DNA of 64,000 bases from Branchiostoma belcheri (lineage: Eukaryota > Chordata > Leptocardii > Amphioxiformes > Branchiostomatidae): positions 538,515 through 602,514 of the forward strand of contig NW_017802791.1 of NCBI RefSeq assembly GCF_001625305.1, written 5' to 3'. Of the stretch, positions 24,097 through 35,646 are shown piece by piece; the stretch's first letter is position 1, and every line of letters starts with the position of its first letter. The position numbers and the translations under genes were made by a program. The notes under the pieces were generated by a model. That model saw nothing but the letters and a program-made list of their open reading frames with translations. It was not told the origin of the DNA and searched no databases.

Positions 24097-25960
24097 GTTG
24101 ATCCTGATGTTCTTCGCTGCGGTTGCCATGGCGCCGCTGGTTGTCATGGTTACCGGCCAGAGCCCTACAGAAGAAGAACTGCTGCTGGCGATCGCCCAGG
24201 CAGCAGCAGAAAATGTAGCAGTCTCCGCAGGTGAGTGCACCGTGCGTTTTCCAGAAACATGCTCAGGCACGTTCCACGCTTATCCAGAACCGTGCCTGTT
24301 GCCAGGGCACGTATGCAGGCTAGCACCTCGGCTCCGGGGCCGACATGTCTCTAAGTAGATTCTACAATATATAGACAGCCCCACCTACATCTATTGTGTT
24401 GTGTTGTGGCCCTAGAATAGTCTTGTATCCAGGCAGTGGACTCCGCCGTGGTTTATTTTCGTGGTAACATTTATGATGCCGCAAATGCCTTGGCTGGAAC
24501 CTCCATCATTCAAACCTGTTATCTGTTGTCTCTCCAGACATTGGTCTAATAACACAACATAAGTAGCAAAGTTGTCGAAACTGTGGTCTCAGACTATATC
24601 TGTTACAGCTTACCCCGTGTGCCTTCCAGGTGCTGAACTAGAGGAAAGTCCGCTCTCCGGAGCTCTGGACGCGCTGGGCAGGGAACATCGCTCCACCCCG
24701 ATGGCCAGGGAGCTCAGCAGGTGTGCTACCGTCTTGGAGAAGGTGGCAAAGTACTTCATAGACCGGTAAGACCATATCGTATCCAGAACCGTGCCTATCT
24801 AGTTCTATGCCCTAATGGGTTAGGATTAGGATTAGACACAGTTTTGGATAGTCTCTGCGTATCCAAGAACGTACTAGATATGCCCCAGGCACGGTTCTGG
24901 ATACGCGTGGACCGTGTCGGTTATGGACACGTGGACTATCTAGAACCGTGCCCGAGCATTCTTCTGGATACGACAAAGCTTTCGCCTCTCGTATATAAAT
25001 GAGAAGACAAATGTTCCTGGTTGATCACTTGACATAGATCTTTTCAAGAATACCATTGCATGCGGGGAAGTGTGGGGAACTATGGGTAGCTCAACAAGTG
25101 AACTCCAGTTTGTTTTTTTTTTTCCAAGCGCGTTGAATTCGTTATTTACAGAAATCTTTGATTTTTAGTTCCGGTAGCACACGCTACACTATAGAAGCGC
25201 TGTCCGCCATCGACTCCCAGGACGTGACAAGTGTTTGTGACGTCACATCCATGAAGCCGATCACGTGCCCTACACCAGCCGTCCCAGAGTTCCGTTCGGC
25301 AAACGGCCGTTGTAACAACCGGAACCACCCCCTGTGGGGAAGTAGTGAGCAACCCTTAAGAAGGCTGCTACAGCCAGAATACGGCGACGGTATGTAGATT
25401 TTATATCCCGATTACATCACTCTTCTAGCAGCCCTTCCTCGTGTAAGGATCCTAGCCTGACTAAATCACGCTTCTAGCAGCTCTTCCATTGGGCAAGCCT
25501 CCTTTAATCTGTCGTACGGTTTTGTGTTTTTAAAGAAACCCCGAAGTAGAACCGAATGTTCGGTCAGGGTGATTGGGTCTTCGACTAACCTTGCTCAGGC
25601 ACGATTCTGTATAGTTTTTACGTATTTAGACCCGTGCCTGATCCTTACTTAAACCCGTTCATGCATAGAACAAGACAGACACGGTTCTGGATACAAAATC
25701 TGCACTAATATCGCCTACTGTGTTTCATCAGGTCTCATGACACCTCGGACCACTGGACATGACGGCGCCCCCCTCCCCAGCGCGCGGCTGGTCAGCACGA
25801 CCATGCACGAGGACCTGCGGAAATCCAGCCCGGTCAACACCAACATGGTCATGCAGTTCGGACAGTTCCTGGACCACGACATCACTCTCACCCCCAACTT
25901 TCAGGAAGAAGGTTCGTGAAAACATAAAATGCACCTCTATCAAGCATTAACTGTTTTCAA

Positions 25961-25995
<35 letters not shown>

Positions 25996-28900
25996 CCATA
26001 TGAATTATTCGGATCATGTCCGGTCTTAGAAACAGGCTTTTTTGAAAGGGGTTGGGCATGTCATGGACATATATGGACGCATAACATTAACATTGGGTGA
26101 AGATAGTCGGTAGCGTATTTTTCTTCTAATATACCAACAACTCATTTTCACCTGAGCGAAGTGAGGAAGGTCGTGTAAAGTGCCTTTCCCAATGGCACAT
26201 GATCGGTGTCATGGCAGGACTCGAACCCGGGACCTCTTGGTACCGAGGCGAGCACTCCACACGACCCCACAGGTAAAGGTTGCTCGGCTGGGATCTTCCA
26301 ATACGCACAATATTTCACCTCATATGTCTGCTTTAAATTTCGACCGTGTATCTGCAGGTCTCGTCTGTACCTGTGGTACCAATTGCGAAAAGGAAGAACG
26401 CTGTTTCAACATCAACATCCCTTCTGACGACCCTGACTTCGCCGCTGAGAGCCGCTGCTTGCCGTTCGCTCGCTCCCGATCCTGTCCGAACGAAGGGTGC
26501 CACATGGGCCGCCGGCAGCAGCTGAACCAGATCACCGCCTTCGTGGACGCCTCCAACGTCTACGGCTCCTCGGACGAAGAGATAGAGGAACTCAGAGAAC
26601 ACGCTGGTAGTGGTAAGTATTACACGACCTCACGTCGCTGCTTTGAGTCTGGTATGATGTTTTCCCTACTAGCTGCCGAATCACTTTCGTCCTGATCTTT
26701 GGCGAGTACATCTTATGATTGACCTCACTAGCAGTTCCAGGCCAGTGTTGTTGTATCCAGCACATTGCTTTATCCAGATTTATGCTAGCTAGGCCACGGG
26801 TGGGTCTCGATAGTCCACGGGTATCCAGAACCGTGCCTGATTCTAACCTTACACACACTCTGACATACATGTAGAAGTAGATATGCACGGTTCTAGATAC
26901 AACAGAGTTAGTAAGCACTGCTGACATTTGATCTTCTTTGTTGGAAAACGCTCTGCAGGTTCGAAACAAGTTACCTGTCCGGCAGGCTACGAACACTTCC
27001 AGCAAAACTGCTTTAAGGCCTTCCCATCCAAAGACCGGAGCTGGCTTCTGAAGGAATGCATGGAAGACGACGGTTTTCTGGCCATGCCGAAAGACGCTGC
27101 CACCAACGCGTTCCTGGTCCAGCTGAAGAATGCGGTTCGAAATGACGTCGTCTTCTACATCGGACTGGATGATCAAACCACCGAAGGAGAGTGGCGCTTT
27201 GCTGACGGAACTAGATTGGGTAACAGTTCCAGTAATCACTTGCTTGATGATTGTTCTTCATTGTTTCAATCCTGCTATTCTACTATACTGCTATTATTAT
27301 ACTGGGAAGACTGTAGGATGTCAATGACTGGACCTTACTCTACAATTGAGTTCTAATAAGACATCACAAGTGTAAACTAAGACAGAGTTAAGGAGACTCT
27401 GTATGAGGAGACGTGTTTCTCTCACCACTTCCTGTTGCAAACTTTACGTCATTTCCACAGGTTCCTACAACAACTGGAACTCAGGAGAACCAAGCAATTC
27501 AGGGAGTAAAGACTGCGTGGTTTTGCTGCCAGGAGTGGGAGGCAAGTGGGGCGTCAGGAGTTGCTCCAGCGGGTATTTCATCTGCCAAGCTCGGCCAATC
27601 CCATCTGGTAAGTTTCCACAACTTCTTTGATCCCCTGGAATGTTTATTCTATCCAGAACCGTGCCTATGTAGTTCTTTGCCTGAATGGGTAAGAGTTAGG
27701 ATCAGACACGGTTCTGGATAGTCTCCGCGTATCCGATGACGATGTTATGCAGCTGCAGGCATGGCTATGTGTACGCGTAGACTATCCCGAACCGTGCCCG
27801 GGTACGGTCCTGGATAAAGCTGGCAGCCATATCTCACAGAACTGAACATGCACGGAACCTCAACGTGTCATTCTTGTTTTACAACCTATACATATATCGA
27901 TGCAAGGAAGATACGCAGTGAATAGTTATATGTGATCCACTACTGTGTAAAGCATTGGTACAAGGTTGAGCATAAGATATTTTACTTTTGGTGAATTTAA
28001 CGTGTGTCACACTTGACGTGACTTGGGCAAAAGAGGTGAACATTTTGCTTCCGTGTTATGCTAAAGAACGCATTGACCATAACCTACGTCTTGACTATAG
28101 CCTATACGATATAGTACAGCCATGCCGATAATATTTATTTATTTCCGTTTACTTTTCTCGCAGGTGTCAATCTTGCCTTGGGACGACCCACGGCACAGAT
28201 CAGCACGCATGCGGGAGGCGTGGCCGGAAGGGCGGTGGACGGCAACACTGACAGGAGCTGGGGTGGAGGGTCCTGCATCCACACTAGCAGGCAAAGCCAC
28301 CCCTGGTGGCGTGTAGACCTGGGCACGTCACATGCCATCGAAACAGTCGTCGTTTTCAACGGACAGGGCTATTACAACTATCTAAACAGCTTCCGCGTTC
28401 ACGTCGGGGACTCTCCCACCGTAAAGTCTAACCCGCAATGCGGCGGGAACCACGGCGTGACATCGGGGCGACAGAAGATCACAGTGGACTGTGACGGTCG
28501 AAGGGGCCGATATGTCGGCATCTCACTCCCTACCACCCAATATCTCGTCCTATGTGAGGTTCAGGTCTATGGAGGTATGTGTTTCCCCGTTTGATTGTGC
28601 CAAATTTGCTTCTAGATGTTTATGAACCTACTTTGACAAATCACAAAAAAATGGATTTACCCAAATTTGGGACTAATAAACGCCAGTCTTTGTCAAGGAA
28701 TGTGAAATCTCACCATTCCACTTCTTTCTCTCCTAGGAACACACGGCCTGCTGAAGTCCAGACCAAACCCTGAAGACGCCAACAAGAAGGAGCTCCTGCC
28801 CGCCGCCATTGCGGAAGAATTTGAGTGTCACGAGTCTCCAGGGAACGAGACGTGCTCGCAGGCTGGGGACATCCGTGTGAACGAGCAGCCGGGACTGACC

Positions 28901-30573
28901 TCCATGCACACCGTCTTCCTGCGGGAACACAACAGGATCGCCAGGCGGCTCTCCCGACTCAATCCGCACTGGGACGACGATCGGGTGTTCTTCGAGACCA
29001 GGAAGATCGTCGGCGCGCTGATGCAGAAGATCACGTACGGGGAGGACCTTCCTCACGTTCTCGGTCCGGCTGCCATGACCAAGTTTCACCTGACCCTCGG
29101 CAAGAGCGGGTTCTTCTCCGGGTACGACGCGAGCGTGAACCCCACCATCTCTAACGTCTTCGCCACGGCAGCCTACCGGTTCGGCCACAGTCTGGTGAAC
29201 GAACGTCAGCTCCGCCTTACTCCGGACTTTAACCAAGGCAGCAAGTGCCCGATTCAGATAGCCTTTGCTTTCTTCAATCCATCCCACGTCCTCAACAACG
29301 ACCTTGGCGGCCCGGACTCCATCCTACGGGGACTGACCGCCCAGCCCCATCAGGACTTCGACCGGTTCATGGTCTCGAGCCTGACGAGGCATCTGTTTGC
29401 GGATCCTCCCGGGTCGCTCGGCCTGGACCTGGCGGCGCTGAACATCCAGCGGGGCAGAGACCACGGTCTGCCCGGCTACAATGCCTGGAGGGTGAGGTGT
29501 GGTCTGCCAAAAGCCGACAGCTTCGATGAATTGGTGTTTGAAATCCCAGACCGTTACACCCGAATGAGGCTGGAGGATATTTACAGGTGCGATTTTAAAA
29601 CATGTTAATGTTGACGTGCATGTACCCATACCTTGTTAACACAGGTGTGGAAGAGTGCCTGCGGATTTACATGTTTGTGCAGATCTGTAGTTTGCTTTGT
29701 CTGTATGTAAACTGTCTTTGAGCATTCTGAAGGGACTGTTCTTTTTGTTATTGTTTTCACGATGTGTTCATGCAGGTAGTTCTACTAATTCTGATGATGT
29801 ATTTTCTCTAGTAACGCACTAATCAACGGCGAATCAACGTTTCTAGAAGGGAAACTCACTTTGGATCAAGTTGATAGAGTGTCACATGTTGTGGTTGTTA
29901 ACTATTTGTAATGTTGCACGTGTCTTGTTTCGCACAGCCACGTGGACGACATCGACGTGTTCGTGGGGGGTCTTGCCGAGGAGTCCGTGCGGGGCGGTGT
30001 CGTCGGTCCAACCTTCGCCTGTCTGATTGGCCTGCAGTTCCAAGACCTCCGCAAGGGGGACCGCTTCTGGTTTGAGAACCGCGGACAGTTTACAGCAGGT
30101 CTGTGGACATGTCGTTAGGAATGGCAGAATAGGATTTAAAAAAGTATAAAACTCTCTCCCTCAATCTAAATATGTGTCCACTAGGCACGACAGAAATCTG
30201 GCTACTAGTTTTCTCCACCCTTCTTTGTTTGCTATTCTACTGTTACTTGGTGTTCAATGTTTGAATGTAAGAGAGAAAATTTACCACCATATTTTTTGTT
30301 CACTTCAAGTTACAGGAAGACCGGCCTGGCCAGACAGAGGTCTTGTGTACGTGGCTTTATCTCAGGATGATGATGATCCTTTCCCGTTCCCCTTTTTCTA
30401 CAGCCCAACTTGCGGAGATCAGGAAGACCAGTCTGGCCCGGATTCTGTGCGACAACACGGACGGCACCACACACATGCAGCCGGACGTCTTCAGCCTGCC
30501 CACACAGACTGGGAACGAGAGGGTGGCGTGCTCCTCTCTGTCCCAGATGGACCTGACCAAGTGGCAGGAGTAG
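24097..30573 (+). CDS. Heme peroxidase with C-type and F-type lectin domains inside the catalytic domain (left copy)
   Basis: Eleven exons, GT-AG and in frame: 24097-24230, 24630-24765, 25169-25389, 25732-25911, 26358-26612, 26959-27219, 27461-27607, 28164-28574, 28737-29586, 29938-30098, 30404-30573; 974 residues before TAG. The true start may lie in an upstream exon: 24097 follows a good acceptor, though an in-frame ATG occurs at 24107. Residues 1-30 are hydrophobic (signal peptide). Peroxidase landmarks: [18 protein letters not shown] (distal His, ester Asp), [12 protein letters not shown] (Ca site); then CTLD (about 310-444) and F-type/F5-8C domain (445-581); then [14 protein letters not shown] (distal Arg, ester Glu; Gln where MPO has Met), AYRFGHSLV (proximal His) and [18 protein letters not shown] (proximal Asn). 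A secreted oxidant-generating enzyme is inferred. Confidence 0.88.
25963..25993. repeat. (CA)n microsatellite in intron 4 (left gene)
   Basis: An uninterrupted CA run just after exon 4. The right gene has the equivalent (GT)n on the plus strand at 51005-51046, longer there. Confidence 0.9.
26140..26285 (-). mobile_element. tRNA-derived SINE remnant (left intron 4)
   Basis: On the minus strand GGTTCGAGTCC (B box; plus strand 26217-26227) follows an A-box-like region, then a tail resembling ctcacttcgctcaggtgaaa. The right gene has the orthologous copy at 50560-50690. Confidence 0.65.
26959..28574 (+). other. Lectin exon cassette within the left peroxidase gene
   Basis: Exons 26959-27219 and 27461-27607 encode a [49 protein letters not shown] and DCVVLLPG...[12 protein letters not shown] replaces the usual EPN/QPD and the WND motif is not conserved, so Ca-dependent sugar binding is doubtful. 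Exon 28164-28574 encodes a fucolectin/F5-8C-like domain: [55 protein letters not shown]. The conserved His is present, but the residues expected to supply the fucose-binding arginines (TNR, then a CC pair) read FNG and YY. All three exons start and end in phase 1. Confidence 0.82.
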
Positions 30574-30941
30574 GGATTTTTTGTATAGAATAATCTATTC
30601 TTTCGTTCCTAAAAACCTTTATGCATTACATCAATCAACAACACTATAAGCACACAGTTTCGCCATGAATCCCCGGCCCAATTCAGCTCTACAGATTGTA
30701 CCTGTAATGAAATGTAACCTGCGCTAAGATTTTCTTCGGAGTTGCTCAGCCACCAACAAAACGCCGGCCACTTTTGTTTCTAGTTGTAAAGGTTGACATG
30801 ATCTGGCGAAGGTATGATCTGGTGGAACGCTAATTTTCTATGTTTTTCATTGCTCTGTAAAATCTAGACTCTTCTGTATTCAACAGCAGTGATGCTTACA
30901 TCTAAATCATTTCCTTACCAATTTATATATTATATATCAAG

Positions 30942-31499
30942 GAACGCATCTCTGGCAGATTATGAGGAAGCCCGGAGCCTTCCGGAGTTGCTGGAAGAAG
31001 AGAACGCCCTGTCCGGCCGCGGATTTGAAGACCACGACGCCGACGACAAACTTGAGCGGTAAGCTAACATAGAAATGATTCCTTTAAAACCAACATCTTC
31101 AGTATACCCTAGATACGAAGGCAAAAATACACGAGCAAACATCAAATGTAGTACATGTAGCTACTACAAAATAATCAGGTGTTAACTAAAATTCCAGAGG
31201 TCGACTCAACTTTGTGATTATTCAGCACAGAACTATCAATGGCATTTGAAACAGAAGACAGTTCATGGACAGTTCATTGTGACTTGTTTCGCTGGCGTAC
31301 GAAGTATGAGATTGATCACAAGCCTTTATTCTTCACAAGGGTGGCTGAGGAAGCCCGCACCCTCCTTGAGCTGCTGCGCGGGGAACAGGAGAACATCTAC
31401 TGGGAGGAGAACGCCGGGCCAGACGGCGAGTTAGACACCAATGACGTCGGGTACATCGAGCCTGAGTACGGCCAGGACATGGCCAACGATTTGGAGTAG
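30942..31499 (+). CDS. Two conserved acidic exons downstream of the left peroxidase stop
   Basis: Exon 30942-31058 (acceptor atatcaag, donor gtaagc) reads NASLADYEEARSLPELLEEE... and exon 31340-31499 (acceptor ttcacaag) reads VAEEARTLLELLRGEQ...DMANDLE then TAG. They join in phase and share the motif EEAR(S/T)LxELL. Both are preserved in the right arm with small changes and the same phase. They could be spliced from the last peroxidase exon through an internal donor (ccaa|gtggca near 30561), which has the right phase but is weak, giving an alternative acidic C-terminus; or they belong to a separate small gene. Function unknown. Confidence 0.55.
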
Positions 31500-32544
31500 A
31501 CCCGTGAGGTAAGGAACATCTGCAGTAGACTTCCTCAGCAGGTAGAAACAACTTGGTTAAAGCAGACCCTTTACTTTCACCAAGCTGGTTAAAGAGCATA
31601 CCAGCTGGTTCAGGGACTTCTCCCGAGCCACATAAATATTGACCAACCAGCCAATAAACTTGTTTGTGACTTGGTCCATCATTTCTGTAACAACAAACAA
31701 CAAAAATTCTTATTGTAGAACCGTTCACTCAGACTGTACCTTGTTTTATTCTGTTTTCTAACAGGACCCCGGAATGGCGATGGTCCCACCGCATCTTGCG
31801 TGTCCCGAGCACCATCCTGGCCGTCCAGTACCTGCAGATCAGCCGCATAGATTTTAGCTGCTTTTGCCTCATTTAACCATGACAAGGCTCGTGAGTGGAT
31901 ATCAGTGATAAAAATCACAAAAAATCTTCATCCAGGAAGGGTCTATGCCAAAATAAAATCGGAATGAAACCCTGTGGACATATGTCCCGTATCAATTTCT
32001 AGGTCATTTACTATAATAGGTATACCACGAGGGCAAGGGAAGCCAAAATATAAATTTTTGTTACAGCAAAGGATTCAGTTCCTGAAAAGATGAAAATCAA
32101 AAATCAATCTTTCTATTGTTCTCACAGTCTGTAACATATAGAGAACAGGGTTCCTCCTTCAATCATCTCTAAATTTTCATGTCTTTATAGGGTAAGCCTC
32201 TGACCTGTTCGTACTGTTGTTCATTTTCATCTAGTCTTCACAACGTCTTCCAATTCTGCCCACTTAAGTTACTACATAGACGTTTTAGTATAGTAATGTC
32301 TTATTCCTCAAGGAACCCTGAGGTCAGCCTTGCTGCTCTATTGTAACCAAGATTTCTGGCAATAAAAATCTAGAAAACGTATGATGAGAGACCTTGTTGG
32401 TTATTGTTTTGTGTCGGTGTGTATGGAAGAAGAAATCAAAGATCTGTTAAAAATTTTTGTAAATGTCTTGTTTAATTCCCTACCATGAATTTCGTGCTGA
32501 CTTTATCAAATGCACCTTCCAACATAAGGCAACAGATAAGCATT
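31500..32544. other. 3' region of the left arm
   Basis: Contains a possible UTR donor (cccgtgag|gtaagg near 31508) and acceptor (ctaacag near 31764), then AATAAA at 31952-31957, all shared with the right arm. No further coding exon is supported. Confidence 0.4.
31952..31957 (+). promoter_or_regulatory. Poly(A) signal for the left peroxidase locus
   Basis: AATAAA about 450 bases past the second stop at 31497; the complement is conserved in the right arm at 42903-42908. Confidence 0.45.
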
Positions 32545-32696
32545 CACGCGTTTCCCATTCCCAGGATACATTGCGAATCCTGGGTGGTAAACCTCATTTG
32601 CATAGCACAGGAAGGTATCCTGTTGACATTAAACAGCATGTTTTTCAGTGTGTTTTGAGGTGTTGTTGCATTTTATGCTCAACATTACTCAACGGT

Positions 32697-33090
32697 AGGC
32701 CACAGCAAGTAAATTTTATCGATGACATCGTCCGCAGAGTCCAAATTTAATGCGAGCGGGCGAAAAAAAAAGGTTTCTACATTTTTTAATTTTGAATCAA
32801 TTATTGTACAAATGGTTTTGATTCAGTGGGAGCATCACATAATTATACACCACATACACAGCTACCATCACATATTACTTCATCAAAGTAAAAACAAAAC
32901 ATTAAATCAGAGTCTTTCTTGTCTCCTCTCTTCATATTTATCTGCCAACCACGTTCCGGCATGGCAACAGACATCTTTGCCTATGTCCAGCATGTTGACC
33001 ACTGTCAGAGGGCAACAATTTTTTTTTCAAAATCAGGCGAAAATTATTGCCCGCGCTGATGTCATCCATAAAAACAACTTTCTGTGGCCT
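32697..33090. mobile_element. Complete MITE, aggccacag family
   Basis: Terminal repeats aggccacagcaagtaa (32697) and complement of aggccacagaaagttg (to 33090), both running inward to atcgatgacatc / atggatgacatc. It lies just inside the spacer, about 150 bases from the inner edge of the left arm, and is the reference for the truncated copies at 15985 and 23481. Confidence 0.8.
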
Positions 33091-33479
33091 TATAGTCGTA
33101 GTTACAGGCCTTTATATATTGACAGACAGTATAGCGCTAACACTATAAAGTTGCAAACCACATATTTCATTTTAAAATGAACACAAAACTAAAGGTCGGA
33201 GATCTCGTGCCTTCGTCAGAGGGACATTGTTCTAGATAAACAAACGTTTTTAATATTAGAAATCAAGTTTTGTCTAGAGTACAAAATGATCTCTGTACTC
33301 ATGTCGTGGAGGTAAATACGAGTACAACCCCCATGACATGTCATGGAGGTAATAAACACACAACATTACATTACGATTACATATCGTACTAGAGTTCCCC
33401 GATCTCATACCTTCGCCAAATGATGTTAATCTTTATGACTGACAAATTATACATTAGATTATTCCCCCGATTTAAGAAA

Positions 33480-34302
33480 TAGGAACCTAATTTTCATGAA
33501 TTATATCATTTTATCATAATCTCAACCAAAAGACAGTCTTATATTATCAAACAATGCATTCTAGCATTTCCTAATAAATTATGCAAATGAGGTCCTGATT
33601 TGAATAAATTATGTTTAATGATGTTCACCTCAATTTAACTTTCAAATACAAGTATGAAATTCCAGGCAGTTATCATTACATAATTATAAACTTTTCTCAT
33701 TAATTATGCAAATTAAGTCATTATTAACATAATCAATATCTTCCTGTGTTTCTCTCGTTGTCAATTACCAATGTCACAAGCTTCAATTGCCCTATCATGG
33801 AATGCAGATGATTTATAGAATTTCACCATAAATTATGCAAATTACATCCATATTTGCATAATTGTCACATAATTATATCAAGCACCACGTAAGCTACCTA
33901 CATACCAAAAATCACGACAATCCGTCAACTGGTTCTTGAGTTATCCCCTTTTGAATATTTTCAAGAATATATCCCTGCAGTTCCAGAGCAAGCCGCTAGG
34001 GGGCCTAAACTCACGTCACTTCTTCCCCAGCACAAGAGCTACCTACCATCCAAATTTCATCACCATAGCATGTCTAGATCATGAGATATCAAAACCGGAA
34101 GTTCAGCTGCAGTACCATAACAAGCCGCTAGGGGGTCCAAAATCTAATCATTTTGAGGTCTCATCAAGACCTACCCACCTACCAAGTATCAAGACAATCC
34201 ATGAAGGCCTTCTCAAGTTATCGTGTTTACAGACAGACACACACACACACAAACACACACATACACGAACGCCCCTGAAAACATAACCTTCTTGGCGAAG
34301 GT
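33480..34302 (-). repeat. Interspersed repeat copy B
   Basis: Reverse orientation to copy A: AT-rich start with taaattatgcaaatgagg, the complement of the gaacttccggttttg core near 34098, a CA run near 34235-34262, and the end cttcttggcgaaggt at 34302. Confidence 0.7.
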
Positions 34303-34999
34303 AAATATATACACATAAATATATACATACTTCTGATATGAACTGTACATTACAGACAACAAGTGCCATTCTGATTGTGATTGTAGAGTCTGATGGACTG
34401 ATGAGATAGCAAAACCATTTTTGTTTAACCCTCCATTCTCGGTGGCCGCCATATTGACTTGTGACCATCTTGTTTTTATTAAGGACATATGTAGTTCTTG
34501 CATATAATGTATTTATAAATTATGATGTGTTAGAAGAATGGGGACTCTTATTTGCTGTTTTTCTTTCAAAACTGAACCCTCTGCACTGTAAAGATCAGAT
34601 TGATACCATAGTTGTTGCATCCTTCGTAATCGTAAAACTTTTGTAAAGAACTACAAGTTGTGAGTAAAAATGCAGTTGTCGTGTGTCAGGGACCTCACAA
34701 GTCACTGTTCCTTTTTAGAGGTGATGGTGCCATCGCCGGGCTGTTGCAGCACTTAAATAGTTTCTTTGTTTTAGTTATTAAGATCGCTTTAAATATACTA
34801 GATCCTTGTCGTTGAGAATTAGTTGTAGCATGAGCATGCATATTTGTTATGATGTCGTTGAGTATTGTTTGCTTTCATTGTTTTCTGTAAGCTACATGTG
34901 CCTAGTAGTGATTTATCAACTTTTTGCATCTCAGTTTTGCTAATAAATAAAAAAACGTACTGTACATGTTTTGTTGTCTTTACTGTTTTTCATGCAGCA
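34303..34999. other. Spacer DNA, nothing recognised
   Basis: No exon, repeat ends or RNA gene seen between interspersed repeat copies B and C. Confidence 0.4.
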
Positions 35000-35646
35000 G
35001 TTACAACTATGGAATTATAAACATTTGCCATTAATTAAGCAAATTATGTCCTCATTTACATAATCTATATCTTCAGATGTTTTTCTCGTTCTCAAGTAGA
35101 TGTCACAAGTGTTTCATAGTTCTATTATCGAACAAAGCAGATTTATAGAATTTCCTCATTAATTATGCAAATAGGCTCCTGATTTGCATTATTGCCATCT
35201 GATTATGTCAACCATCACTTCAACTACCTACATACCAAAAATCACGACAATACGTTAACCGGTTCTTGAGTTATCGTCCTTCATATTTTTTTCAACAAAT
35301 GCTCCTGTAGTTCCAGAACAAGGCGCTAGGGGACCCAAACTCATGTCACTTCTTCCCTACCCCAAGAGCTATTTACCAACTAAAATTCGTGACCCTAGCA
35401 TGTCCAGAACATGAGATTCGTGACCCTAGCATGTCCAAAACCGGAAGTTCAGCTGCAGTATCTAGAAAAGCCGCCAGGGGTCTAAAATCTTATCATTTCT
35501 AGGTCTCATGAAGACCTACCCAACTATTAAGTTTCATTCCAATCCATCCACTGCTTATGGAGTTATCTTGATAAACCACACACAAACACACACACACACA
35601 CACACACACAAACGCTACTGAAAAGATAACCTTCTTGGCGAAGGTA
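35000..35646 (-). repeat. Interspersed repeat copy C
   Basis: Same orientation and block order as copy B: attaattatgcaaat, ctagcatgtccaaaaccgg with the core complement near 35440, a CA run near 35583-35610, and the end cttcttggcgaaggt at 35646. Confidence 0.7.

Larger units (their letters stand above)
24280..27816. repeat. Intronic hairpin repeats tatccagaaccgtgcc (left gene)
   Basis: Copies and inverted copies of tatccagaaccgtgcct lie in introns 1 (24280-24300), 2 (24779-24971), 3 (25593-25694), 5 (26821-26900) and 7 (27650-27816). Facing copies about 70-90 bases apart (for example 27650-27720) form hairpins with middle sequence like agttctttgcctgaatgggt. The right gene has them in the same introns. 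None were noticed outside these two genes. Confidence 0.8.
14252..32544 (+). repeat. Left arm of a large inverted duplication
   Basis: Sequence from about 14252 to 32544 recurs as reverse complement between 61003 and 42327, in the same order. Matched landmarks: 14270-14400 with 60990-60840, the minisatellite 20230-20510 with 57400-57180, the LINE remnant 21.7-23.5 with 56.0-53.6 kb, all peroxidase exons, and ggcaacagataagcatt at the inner edge. Homology stops abruptly at 32544/42327 and near 14252/61003. Indels between arms are mostly transposon insertions. Confidence 0.92.

Noticed and set aside
26206..26240. Possible tRNA gene from the exact B box
   Set aside because: No acceptor stem or anticodon arm could be formed, and both copies have a SINE-type tail.
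31679..31918. Antisense ORF conserved in both arms (ITDIHSRALSWLNEAKAAK in the left, 42942-43124 plus in the right)
   Set aside because: Conservation is explained by the duplication; no start context, splice sites or known domain. It remains a weak possibility.
34148..34503. ORFs across interspersed repeat copy B
   Set aside because: They read through the CA run and repeat core, with no conserved protein.
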